Of a stretch of 64,000 bases of DNA, positions 9,132-16,168 are shown in pieces. The notes below the pieces were generated by a model that did no database searches, was not told the DNA's origin, and saw only the letters and a program-made list of their open reading frames with translations. How positions within the stretch are numbered: position 1 is the stretch's first letter; each line of letters begins with the position of its first letter. The stretch is from Pseudomonadales bacterium (GTDB lineage: Bacteria; Pseudomonadota; Gammaproteobacteria; Pseudomonadales; Ketobacteraceae): positions 59,856-123,855 of the forward strand of contig NZXG01000008.1 of NCBI GenBank assembly GCA_002701845.1, read 5' to 3'. A program made the position numbers and the translations under genes.

Positions 9132-9992
9132 ATGGCAACTAAACAACAACTGGCGGACATAGTGAACGGCATCAGCCAGGGTCAGATCGTCCCGTACCTG
9201 GGTCCAGGTGTGCTTAAAGGGGTGGTGCACCGGGATTCCGGGGAACCGGTTCCGGCCGACAGCGACGGCCTGATTCTGGCCATGAATGGCGGCAAGCCCA
9301 TGGCGCCACGCCTGATGTATGAATTTCCCCGGGCTGCCATGAATCTGGAACAAAAACGGGGCCGCAAGTTTATTGAAAAATTTCTTACCCAGACTTACGC
9401 CGAAACACCCTGGACCGATTCCGGCTTCCATGGCTGGCTGGCCAGCCTGGAACCCAACTATGTGGTGGACATCAACCGCGACACTCAGCTGCAGCAGCTC
9501 TATAGCAATAAGCCTCACACGCTGATTGTGGGTCTGGCCCGAATTTCCGGCACCGATTACCGCTTCAAAATTTATCAGTATAACGGCACCGCCTACACCG
9601 AAGTGGATCAGGAAGCAGTGGATCCTAGCCTGCCCATCCTGTTCAAGCCCATGGGCACCCCCTGGCCGGAACCCAACTATGTGGCCTCCGATGCCGATTA
9701 CGTGGACTACATTACCGAACTGATGGGGGGCTTTGCGATTCCCGGATTTTTGAAACAATACCGCAAAGACAAACAGTATCTGTTTCTGGGTATGCGTATG
9801 CAGCGCGACACTGAGCGCATGGTACTGAGCGACATTATCTACAGTGCCGCAGAGCCTGCAGGGTGGGTCATGCTGGCGGACGCCAACGACAAGGAAAAAC
9901 GCTTCTGCAACAAAAAGAATCTCGAGATTATCGACGCAGACTGGACCGAATTGCTGGCACTGGATAAGTCCCAGTTAACCAGTGTTGCCTGA
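9132..9992 (+). CDS. SIR2-like domain protein divergent from nifH
   Basis: A 286-residue soluble protein opening with a helix and then GQIVPYLGPGVL, which resembles the nucleotide-binding start of SIR2-like (SIR2_2) domains (usually GAG[VIL]S). The middle (about 80-190) holds FIEKFLTQTYAETPWTD and PNYVVDINRDTQLQQLY, compatible with the TTN-D segment of that fold. The catalytic His of true sirtuins is not obvious. An AGAGG ribosome site precedes the ATG and a sigma54 promoter lies upstream, so it is probably expressed under nitrogen-fixing conditions. A terminator follows. Activity (NAD binding, deacylation, NAD hydrolysis) is unproven; the SIR2 call rests on motif likeness and on my memory that such genes occur near nifH in related diazotrophs. 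Confidence 0.6.
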   Translation: MATKQQLADIVNGISQGQIVPYLGPGVLKGVVHRDSGEPVPADSDGLILAMNGGKPMAPRLMYEFPRAAMNLEQKRGRKFIEKFLTQTYAETPWTDSGFHGWLASLEPNYVVDINRDTQLQQLYSNKPHTLIVGLARISGTDYRFKIYQYNGTAYTEVDQEAVDPSLPILFKPMGTPWPEPNYVASDADYVDYITELMGGFAIPGFLKQYRKDKQYLFLGMRMQRDTERMVLSDIIYSAAEPAGWVMLADANDKEKRFCNKKNLEIIDADWTELLALDKSQLTSVA

Positions 9993-10047
9993 TCGACTGA
10001 TCCAGACGCACCCAGTACTGACGATAGCCCGGGGCTGCCTTGAATAT

Positions 10048-10088
10048 AAAAAGGGGAATGGGTTATGAATCCCATCCCCCTTTTTATT
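10048..10088 (+). terminator. Intrinsic terminator after the SIR2-like gene
   Basis: A long stem pairs AAAAAGGGG and ATGGG (10048-10063) with CCCAT and CCCCTTTTT (10071-10085), followed by TTTTTATT. The A-tract/T-tract symmetry could terminate transcription in both directions, serving also the minus-strand gene at 10146-10349. Confidence 0.82.
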
Positions 10089-10145
10089 GCCGCCCCCTTT
10101 TTATTGCCGTTGGTTAGCGGCTGGATGACACTGGAAAATCAGTGG

Positions 10146-10349
10146 TCAGCCCGCATATTGCCCGGCGCAGGCGGGGCAGGCCGAAACCTCATGGTACAGT
10201 TTTTTGGCCTCCTTCCAGGCACTGTCGTAACTGGCAATGGATCCCAAATAGTTTAAGCCCGACAGCTCCGACAACCCCTGACAATGGGAAAAATGCACAA
10301 GATGGGCACCGGTGTTTTGTGGTTGCTTTTCAATATAGAACTCTGCCAT
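10146..10349 (-). CDS. Small CPxC protein of unknown function
   Basis: A 67-residue soluble protein, MAEFYIEKQ at the start and CPAC near the end, with H16, H19-like HLVHFSHC and a LNYLGSIASYDSAWKEAKKLY helix between. The His/Cys spacing (H--H--C ... C--C) could bind a metal. A good AGAGGAG ribosome site 7 bp before the ATG supports translation. It lies at the distal end of the nifB operon, 505 bp after the nafY-like gene, and ends at the bidirectional terminator at 10048-10088. I recognise the type as a recurrent small conserved protein but know of no function. Confidence 0.62.
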   Translation of the reverse strand: MAEFYIEKQPQNTGAHLVHFSHCQGLSELSGLNYLGSIASYDSAWKEAKKLYHEVSACPACAGQYAG

Positions 10350-10433
10350 GGTAACGCTCCTCTCTATGCTCTAATGTTAACTGTTGGTTATACCGCCGCC
10401 GACGCTTATCTGTTGTATCACCCTGGTTGCGGC

Positions 10434-10488
10434 ATTGTCCTGAAATTGTTCCGACATTGCTTCGATATTGTTCCGAAATTGGGTCAAC
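10434..10488. repeat. Five tandem 11-bp repeats
   Basis: Consecutive units ATTGTCCTGAA, ATTGTTCCGAC, ATTGCTTCGAT, ATTGTTCCGAA and ATTGGGTCAAC share ATTG at exactly one helical-turn spacing, so all face one side of the DNA. They lie 85-139 bp upstream of the 67-residue gene and could be a cooperative protein-binding array or bent DNA. Confidence 0.75.
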
Positions 10489-10554
10489 GAAATTCGGCTA
10501 CCAGGGGCAAGCGGTGGCAGTCTTGACGCAAAACCTCCTGGTTAGCGGGGATCT

Positions 10555-10570
10555 TGTTGCTTCTCTCACA
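10555..10570. promoter_or_regulatory. Possible NifA site
   Basis: TGTTGCTTCTCTCACA fits TGT-N10-ACA and lies about 205 bp upstream of the 67-residue gene. The motif is short, roughly 16 matches are expected by chance in a window of this size, and no partner sigma54 promoter is visible. Confidence 0.3.
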
Positions 10571-10854
10571 AGAAACGCCACAAAAGCCGGGGAATACGTC
10601 GCACCATTGATCCAGAGCAATATCCTTTCCACTTTTTTGTGTTCTGATGATGCTGGGGTTCTTTATTCTGGGTTTCCACGAAAAGATTGCGGTGGAGCCA
10701 GAGTCTACGAAAGCGGAGTGACGACGATAGGCTGACAACGAAACGCCCAAACATTCCAAAGCGGGGCCACCGCCCCGAGCCGGTATTGGTTCAGGCAATA
10801 ATCGGAAACATAGGGTAGCTGCTGAAACTGCCCGGCGATTACCGGGAATTCGAC

Positions 10855-11583
10855 TCAGGCATCAATAGCTGTCTGATCGCGATTGAAGCGGACCCGATGC
10901 TCAGCCTCGATGCCCATGATCTTCGCCAGCCAGGGGGGCGGTGTGCCAGCCATTACCCCCTGCAGCTTGGCGATGACTTCCCGGGCCTCACCACCGTCAA
11001 TCAGCTTAATGGGGTAAATACCCGCGCGCACTACCTTGGCCGCAGCTGGCCCGCCAACGGAAACCACATACAACACCTGACAGTCGCGAATCAGATCCAC
11101 CCGAAAGCCATTACGATCATCGGAAAAATCGGCTTCCAATGCCGACCGTATTCCAACCAGGCGCGATGTCTCTACATTCACCTCATACACCAGAAACCGA
11201 ATACAGGAGCCGAAATGCCCATTGAGAGATTCCCCACTGTTAGATGCCACCGCTACCCGAATGGAACCTGGCAGAGGCTCTTGATGCGACTCGATCTGCG
11301 GCAGGTTGTCGTCGTTTTGCTCCCCCCAGAGAATGCGCACGGCCTCCTTTAATGCCGGCAGCCCGACGCTGATATCTTCACCATCCTCTTCGCCATCGGC
11401 ACTACCAAATCCGGTTTTCAGATCCGTAACCGTAATGGTGGTAAGAGAGTCTTCCGTTAGTTCCCCGGCTATGCGGCGATGCAATATTTCCAGTAACTGC
11501 TGCAGACTGACTCCAGGCAACACCCGGGACGCCAGTGCAATACGCAGCGCCGCCTCGCGACTCAGATTAGGTCCATTACTCAT
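10855..11583 (-). CDS. nafY: NafY/NifY-like FeMo-co binding protein
   Basis: The 242-residue protein has the same two-part build as NifY: a helical N-terminal domain (about 1-60), an acidic linker (SADGEEDGEDIS), and a C-terminal cofactor domain (about 105-235) with SIRVAVASNSGESLNGHFGSC, VSVGGPAAAKVVRAG and PPPWLAKIMG. NafY of A. vinelandii holds apo-NifDK and FeMo-co during cofactor insertion. In A. vinelandii nafY sits beside rnf; here the gene ends the nifB operon, 32 bp after bolA. Calling it NafY rather than a second NifY is a judgement from position; the two paralogues in this window are close in layout. Confidence 0.72.
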   Translation of the reverse strand: MSNGPNLSREAALRIALASRVLPGVSLQQLLEILHRRIAGELTEDSLTTITVTDLKTGFGSADGEEDGEDISVGLPALKEAVRILWGEQNDDNLPQIESHQEPLPGSIRVAVASNSGESLNGHFGSCIRFLVYEVNVETSRLVGIRSALEADFSDDRNGFRVDLIRDCQVLYVVSVGGPAAAKVVRAGIYPIKLIDGGEAREVIAKLQGVMAGTPPPWLAKIMGIEAEHRVRFNRDQTAIDA

Positions 11584-11615
11584 GACTCTCTCCTGCTTTA
11601 GCGTGCCTGCTTCGG

Positions 11616-11882
11616 CTACATTTCAATCTGGGTCAGGCTGCCCTGTTGAAATGAGCGCCATTCCTCCGGAGTATGGGCTTTCACGCTCAGAGCATGCAGC
11701 TCGCCAGTCTGTAATACATCTGAAAACGCGGCCAGAACCGTCTGTTGGCGCCGCACCACCGGCATTCCCCGGAACGATTCACTCAGCACCACCACCGCGA
11801 AACTGCAGTCCTCACCTTCCACCTTGACTTCGGCGTCCTGGAGCTTGGTTTTGATCCGCGTCTCCACTTCCTGCGCCAACAT
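11616..11882 (-). CDS. BolA-family protein in nif operon
   Basis: An 88-residue BolA domain protein: EVETRIKTKLQDAEVKVEG at the start, CSFAVVVLSESFRGMPVVRRQQTV in the middle and the family signature ELHALSVKAHTPEEW at the end. BolA proteins form [2Fe-2S]-bridged heterodimers with CGFS monothiol glutaredoxins, using the conserved His of HALS (here HALSVKAH). The gene begins within the stop codon of exactly such a glutaredoxin gene (TGATG), which implies a matched pair. The ATG at 11882 is preferred to an in-frame TTG one codon earlier. Probably a nif-dedicated Fe-S trafficking partner; the A. vinelandii nifB operon as I recall it has the glutaredoxin but not this gene. Confidence 0.85.
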   Translation of the reverse strand: MLAQEVETRIKTKLQDAEVKVEGEDCSFAVVVLSESFRGMPVVRRQQTVLAAFSDVLQTGELHALSVKAHTPEEWRSFQQGSLTQIEM

Positions 11883-12217
11883 CAAGCCACCTCAACCTGG
11901 TTCAGCATCTCCAGCAGAGAGCCATCCTCAACCATGGCAACAATAATATCGGAGCCACCGATCAATTCGCCTTTAATGAACAGCTGGGGAAATGTAGGCC
12001 AGGAAGAAATGCGGGGCAAGCGTTCGCGAATGAATGGTGATTGCAGAACATTGACAAAGGCAAACGGTTTAGCGGTTTGCTTTAAAGCCGCCACGGCTGC
12101 CGCGGAAAAACCGCACTCAGGGGCCTCCGGAGTGCCTTTCATGTAAATAATCACCGGATTTTCCGCCAGCTGATGGCGAATAATCTGTTCTGTGGTCTTG
12201 TTGTCGCCGGTACCCAT
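11882..12217 (-). CDS. CGFS monothiol glutaredoxin (Grx5-type), nif-associated
   Basis: A 111-residue monothiol glutaredoxin with the CGFS active site (APECGFSAAAV), the WPTFPQLFIKGELIGGSDI glutathione-binding segment and normal length. Such proteins bind and transfer [2Fe-2S] clusters. An AAGGAG ribosome site 7 bp before 12217 fixes the start; the in-frame extension upstream is discarded. Position after rhdN matches the grx5-nif gene of A. vinelandii. It overlaps bolA by one base, supporting joint action as a Grx-BolA complex for the Fe-S demand of nitrogenase assembly. Confidence 0.9.
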   Translation of the reverse strand: MGTGDNKTTEQIIRHQLAENPVIIYMKGTPEAPECGFSAAAVAALKQTAKPFAFVNVLQSPFIRERLPRISSWPTFPQLFIKGELIGGSDIIVAMVEDGSLLEMLNQVEVA

Positions 12218-12262
12218 GGTTGTGCTCCTTAGTGAGTCCTGAGTTAAAGGAAGCGTTGTCAC

Positions 12263-13051
12263 TCAGCCCATAGCTATGACGGGCTTAGAGACGCCTTTGG
12301 TGGCATTTCGTAACAACCGCAAAGATTCCAAATCCGCGCACATATCCAGAGCGCTGAATTCATCCAGGGTCACCAGGTCAGTACGCGCTCCCAACTCCAG
12401 TAACAAGCGGACAATAGCCGCTTTCCCACTGGATGCAGCGTACATTAACGCGGTGGCGCCGTTATCATTCTGGTTGTCGATATTGACACCCTGACTGACG
12501 AATTGCCGCACCAGTTCGGGATGCTGACTGTGGCAGGCAAACCAGAGGGCATTATTACCGTCTTTATTCACCAGATCCGGGGTGGCCCCCTTGTCCAACA
12601 GTTCGCTACAGACGCTGTGATTGGCTTCGATGGCACCCTGCATGAGCGGCGTATGCTGGTTGGCGATACGGCTGTCCAGGTTTTCAGGGTCAAAACCCCG
12701 TGTCTGTAACCATTGCAGCAAATCCTCGGTCAATGGTTCTCGGGGGGGCGTCATCACCTGAAACAGGGCTTCCCAGCCGCCATCCAGACTGTAAACTTCA
12801 CGGAAACCGAAATCCGCAAACAGCTGCGCCATATCCTGGCTGGAATGACCGTGATAACAGTAAATCAAAATCGGTACCTGTTTGGCGGTATGCTTTAACA
12901 GCGACCGCAGATTGGCATCGCTCAAATGCAACGCTTTAGGATGGTGACCGGTCAGGTATGAGCGGTAATCCCGCATATCCAGAATCAGGGTGCGACCGGA
13001 AACGAAGAGCGGCTCTGCCTGTTCTATACTGATGCACTGATAAGCTTTCAT
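12263..13051 (-). CDS. rhdN: RhdN: rhodanese-ankyrin repeat fusion
   Basis: The 262-residue protein fuses a GlpE-like rhodanese domain (about 1-105; active-site C65 in ILIYCYHGHSSQ) to ankyrin repeats (about 125-250: TPLMQGAIEANHSVCSELLDKG, NALWFACHSQHPELVRQFVSQG, TALMYAASSGKAAIVRLLLELG). Rhodaneses carry sulfane sulfur as a cysteine persulfide; in the nif setting it may supply sulfur for Fe-S or thiomolybdate chemistry, but this is inference. The start at 13051 has an AGGAG ribosome site and begins with the GlpE-like MKAYQCISIEQA. It follows nifQ by 14 bp, as in A. vinelandii. Confidence 0.85.
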   Translation of the reverse strand: MKAYQCISIEQAEPLFVSGRTLILDMRDYRSYLTGHHPKALHLSDANLRSLLKHTAKQVPILIYCYHGHSSQDMAQLFADFGFREVYSLDGGWEALFQVMTPPREPLTEDLLQWLQTRGFDPENLDSRIANQHTPLMQGAIEANHSVCSELLDKGATPDLVNKDGNNALWFACHSQHPELVRQFVSQGVNIDNQNDNGATALMYAASSGKAAIVRLLLELGARTDLVTLDEFSALDMCADLESLRLLRNATKGVSKPVIAMG

Positions 13052-13065
13052 CGCCAGGGCTCCTG

Positions 13066-13716
13066 TTACTCTTCCGGTCCAAAGCAATCCGCGTATGCGG
13101 CACATTGCTCGCAACTGGGCGCCCGACATACGTAGCCCCCTTCCCGCTCACACAACTGCTTATAGAAGAACTTTTTCCATTTCATATCTTTGTCATTACG
13201 CTCCGCCAACAGGGGGAAATGAGTGGCCATCAACGCCGTCAGTTCAGTCCGGCTCTTCAGACCCAGATCCCGCCACAGGTGATCACCACCCAGACATCCC
13301 GCCGCCACCATCTGGGCCAGAGGAATTTCGAAACCGCTGACATGGGCTCGGCCCGCCAGCAGAAGATCGCGCACGTCATGCCACTCATCCAGGCGCATAC
13401 TGAGTAATTCCTGGCGCAACCGTCCATTAGAGCGGGCCAGTTGATTAGCCGAGGTTTGCGGACTCACCAGCTCAGGCACCGTTGGGCAATCTCCCAGATA
13501 ATCATGCACCAGCCAGACAAAATCCAGTGGCATCAGGCCCAGGCAAAATGGTAGACAGCCACGCCCCTGACGTTGACTGCAAAGCAGTTGCGCCAGCAAG
13601 CGTGACTCCATCTGCCGCCGGCCACCGGCACTGTTAAAGGCGTCCGGAGGGATCACAGTGCTCAGGTGAGCCTGTACAGAGTGGAGCAACGGTGTGGGCA
13701 AAGCACTGGCATTCAT
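13066..13716 (-). CDS. nifQ: NifQ, molybdenum donor for FeMo-co
   Basis: A 216-residue protein with the diagnostic C-terminal NifQ motif CX4CX2CX5C (CRAPSCEQCAAYADC), which holds a Mo-Fe-S cluster used to deliver molybdenum to FeMo-co synthesis on NifEN. An upstream HLWRDLGLKSR-ELTALM stretch is also typical. The start at 13716 overlaps the nifO stop by 4 bp (ATGA), replacing a longer reading that would run 47 codons into nifO. Part of the nifB operon. Confidence 0.93.
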   Translation of the reverse strand: MNASALPTPLLHSVQAHLSTVIPPDAFNSAGGRRQMESRLLAQLLCSQRQGRGCLPFCLGLMPLDFVWLVHDYLGDCPTVPELVSPQTSANQLARSNGRLRQELLSMRLDEWHDVRDLLLAGRAHVSGFEIPLAQMVAAGCLGGDHLWRDLGLKSRTELTALMATHFPLLAERNDKDMKWKKFFYKQLCEREGGYVCRAPSCEQCAAYADCFGPEE

Positions 13717-14150
13717 GATGGGGGGCTCCCTGGCTGCTTCAGACTGCGGGGACATTGTTCGATATCTTCGGGCACCTTTGGCAGCACATCCGGGGCGGCG
13801 CTCAGTAGCGGAAGCCACTGATTCAAATCGAACCCCGCCCCTTTGATAGCACCACATTGAATCAATGGCCGCCGGATTAACAACGGATCCTCCAGCATGG
13901 CGCTCAATGCCTGGGTTTCCGTCAATAGAAACGGCTTTATCCGTTCCTGTTTAATTCGGGGCGCACTGGGGTTAAACCACTGCGGCAGTGGTAGTTCAGT
14001 AAAAAACGCCCTCAACTCATCCGCCTGCCACGGGTGCGTTAACAGATTGTGTACCCGCAGCTGAAAACCCGCGCCTTCTAAAATGGAACGCTGCTTGCGG
14101 TTGTTAATACACCCTGGCTTCTCGTAAAAATCCAGCACCACGGAAGGCAT
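13713..14150 (-). CDS. nifO: NifO, ArsC/Spx-fold nitrogenase-associated protein
   Basis: This 145-residue protein has an arsenate-reductase-like fold: VVLDFYEKPGCINNRKQRSILEGAG at the start with a single Cys where ArsC has its catalytic loop, then FFTELPLPQWFNPSAPRIK and the LIRRPLIQCGAIKGAGFD segment. NifO of A. vinelandii influences molybdenum use and nitrate response; its reaction is not defined. It sits between fdxN (9 bp) and nifQ (4-bp overlap), the A. vinelandii order. Confidence 0.88.
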   Translation of the reverse strand: MPSVVLDFYEKPGCINNRKQRSILEGAGFQLRVHNLLTHPWQADELRAFFTELPLPQWFNPSAPRIKQERIKPFLLTETQALSAMLEDPLLIRRPLIQCGAIKGAGFDLNQWLPLLSAAPDVLPKVPEDIEQCPRSLKQPGSPPS

Positions 14151-14159
14151 GACCCGGCC

Positions 14160-14438
14160 TCAGCGCGCCTGAATTTCACGCATGGCTTCTTCCATTTTCT
14201 CCGGCGGAATACCCGTCAGAGAACCCAGAGGGTTGAGCGGCGCGCCGCCGGCATCCAGGATCGCCTCTTCGATGGGACAAATGCTGGCGCACTGAGGGTG
14301 GTGATAGTCACCCTCACACTCAGTACATTTACGGGGGTTGATCTTAAAATGCGGCGAACTGGAATAAATGGCATTACTGGGGCAGACGTCGTAACAGGCC
14401 CAGCAGTTCACACAGGAATCCACAATTTCCAAAGCCAT
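14160..14438 (-). CDS. fdxN: FdxN, 2[4Fe-4S] ferredoxin of the nifB operon
   Basis: A 92-residue ferredoxin with two cluster motifs: CVNCWACYDVCP near residues 9-20 and CTECEGDYHHPQCASICP near 38-55, the second with the extended loop found in NifB-linked ferredoxins. FdxN supplies electrons for NifB-cofactor synthesis. It lies 39 bp after nifB and has a GAGGAG-like ribosome site. Confidence 0.93.
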   Translation of the reverse strand: MALEIVDSCVNCWACYDVCPSNAIYSSSPHFKINPRKCTECEGDYHHPQCASICPIEEAILDAGGAPLNPLGSLTGIPPEKMEEAMREIQAR

Positions 14439-14477
14439 GACCGATCTCCTCTCTACAGATGGGTTGACCGTTGTTGA

Positions 14478-15989
14478 TCAGGCAGAAAATTCCTGCCGCG
14501 CATCGAGACTGTCGTCCAGTTTGCCCGCCGCGATCATTTCCTTATAGACCGCCAGCACCGCTTCCTCAATGGGCTCCATGGCATGTTCACCATTGGGCAC
14601 CACCCCTGCCTCCTCCAGCAGCGACCAGGGTTCGTACCCGATCTTGGAACACAACACCGCTTCACAGCCTTGCAGCGAACGGATGCTACCGCTCAATGCG
14701 GATTCCTTTTCGCCGCAGGTATCGTTACCAATACAGTACTGATCCACTTTGCGATGGCCGATAAAGCGCACACCGGAGGGGGATGCTTCGTACACCAGGA
14801 ACTCCGTGGCATGACCGAAGTGCTGATTGATCAGGCCGCCACCACTGGTGGCCACTGCCATCAGTACCGGACGATAGTGGCTGCCAATTTCATCCTTGGG
14901 TTCCGGTAAAGAGACCGCTGCCAGCCGATCACGCTTGGCTCGCTTCTCATCCAGTTCTTCCATAATGCCATCGTGTACCAGTTTGCGGGCCTTCATGGCG
15001 GCATCGTAGTCGATGTCCATGGCGGCGATCTTGTCCAGTGTGAACTCCTCACCCCGGTCCTCGCCCAACAGGCCCACGGCGTCGGCGCGGCACTGTCGGC
15101 AATGGCGCATCATATTCATATCACCGGCACATTCGTCCTGCAGGTCCTGTAACTCTTCCGGCTCTGGTCCACGCTGGCCCATCACCCCGAAAAAGGTGCC
15201 ATGCTCCGCCTCTGCAATCAGCGGCATCACGTTGTGCAGGAATGCCCCTTTCTGCTTGACGATGCGGCTCACTTCTTTGAGATGCTCATCATTGACGCCG
15301 GGAATCATCACGGAATTGACCTTCACCAGAATTCCCCGCTCCACCAGCATCTCCAGACCTTTTTGTTGCTGGTCGATCAAAATCTTGGCGGCCTTCTTGC
15401 CGCGAATACGCTTGTTGTTCCAGTAAATCCAAGGGTAAATCTTGGCGCCGATTTCCGGATCCACGCAATTAATGGTGATGGTCACATGATCGATGTTGTG
15501 CTTGGCCAGCTCCTCCACTGAATCCGGCAGCGCCAGACCATTGGTGGACACGCAAAGCTTGATATCCGGCGCCTGTTCGCTGAGCATGCGGAAGGTATCG
15601 AAGGTACGCTCCGGATTAGCCAGAGGGTCGCCGGGGCCGGCAATACCCAGCACGGTCATTTGCGGAATATTGGCTGCCACCGCTTTGGTCTTCATCACCG
15701 CCTCGTCCGGTGTCAGCAGTTCAGATACCACCCCGGGACGGGATTCATTGGAGCAATCGTACTTCCGGTTGCAGTAGTGACATTGGATATTGCAGGCCGG
15801 CGCCACCGCCACGTGCATACGGGCGAAATAATGATGCGCCTCTTCTGAGTAGCAGGGGTGATTCTCCACCTTCTGCCGGATCTCATCGGAAAGCTGATTC
15901 ATTTGATCATTGCTGCTACCGCAAGAGCCGGACGCACAACTGCTGGCCTCTTCACTATTTGTCGCCTGATCTAGCACTGTCAGTTCCAT
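14478..15989 (-). CDS. nifB: NifB, radical-SAM NifB-co synthase
   Basis: The 503-residue protein is a radical SAM enzyme that fuses two 4Fe-4S clusters, with a carbide from SAM, into NifB-co, the precursor of FeMo-co. The SAM cluster motif CNIQCHYC lies near residue 70 and the Cys-rich N-terminus (CASGSCGSS) and NRKYDC follow the family. A C-terminal NifX-like domain (about 375-490, with HFGHATEFLVYE) binds the product. The start at 15989 has a GAGGAG ribosome site; a longer reading to 16040 is rejected because it would overlap the sigma54 promoter. First gene of an eight- or nine-gene operon. Confidence 0.97.
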   Translation of the reverse strand: MELTVLDQATNSEEASSCASGSCGSSNDQMNQLSDEIRQKVENHPCYSEEAHHYFARMHVAVAPACNIQCHYCNRKYDCSNESRPGVVSELLTPDEAVMKTKAVAANIPQMTVLGIAGPGDPLANPERTFDTFRMLSEQAPDIKLCVSTNGLALPDSVEELAKHNIDHVTITINCVDPEIGAKIYPWIYWNNKRIRGKKAAKILIDQQQKGLEMLVERGILVKVNSVMIPGVNDEHLKEVSRIVKQKGAFLHNVMPLIAEAEHGTFFGVMGQRGPEPEELQDLQDECAGDMNMMRHCRQCRADAVGLLGEDRGEEFTLDKIAAMDIDYDAAMKARKLVHDGIMEELDEKRAKRDRLAAVSLPEPKDEIGSHYRPVLMAVATSGGGLINQHFGHATEFLVYEASPSGVRFIGHRKVDQYCIGNDTCGEKESALSGSIRSLQGCEAVLCSKIGYEPWSLLEEAGVVPNGEHAMEPIEEAVLAVYKEMIAAGKLDDSLDARQEFSA

Positions 15990-16035
15990 TACGAGAACTC
16001 CTCTAGCTGATTCACCCAATCGGTCAGCCTTGTTC

Positions 16036-16051
16036 TGCAATGCCCGTGCCG
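16036..16051 (-). promoter_or_regulatory. sigma54 promoter of nifB operon
   Basis: Minus-strand CGGCACGGGCATTGCA matches TGGCACG-N4-TTGCA except at the first base. The start of transcription would fall near 16024, about 35 nt upstream of the nifB ATG. Confidence 0.82.
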
Positions 16052-16102
16052 ATAACTAAGCGGCGGTATTTACAGAGTTTTTTCCAAAGTTGATATTCAG
16101 CT

Positions 16103-16118
16103 TGTTGGGTTTGTCACA
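16103..16118. promoter_or_regulatory. NifA upstream activator site for nifB
   Basis: TGTTGGGTTTGTCACA fits TGT-N10-ACA, about 52 bp upstream of the nifB -24 element and between nifA and nifB. Closer to its promoter than the nifH site, but within the range seen for NifA. Confidence 0.68.
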
Positions 16119-16168
16119 ACAATTGCGCCGCTTTTGCTGTCGGGAATGACACCATGCCCCGGGCATCC

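Larger units (their letters stand above)
10350..10854. other. 505-bp intergenic region without a convincing gene
   Basis: Between the nafY-like gene and the 67-residue gene there is no reading frame with a ribosome site and family likeness. The region holds five 11-bp tandem repeats (10434-10488) and one NifA-type site (10555-10570). No sigma54 element with correct spacing was found facing the 67-residue gene. Confidence 0.5.

Noticed and set aside
10484..10798. 104-codon minus-strand frame after nafY-like gene
   Set aside because: No ribosome site, no family likeness, and it spans a tandem-repeat and regulatory region.
15990..16040. Longer nifB start at 16040
   Set aside because: It overlaps the -12 element of the nifB promoter; the ATG at 15989 has a good ribosome site.
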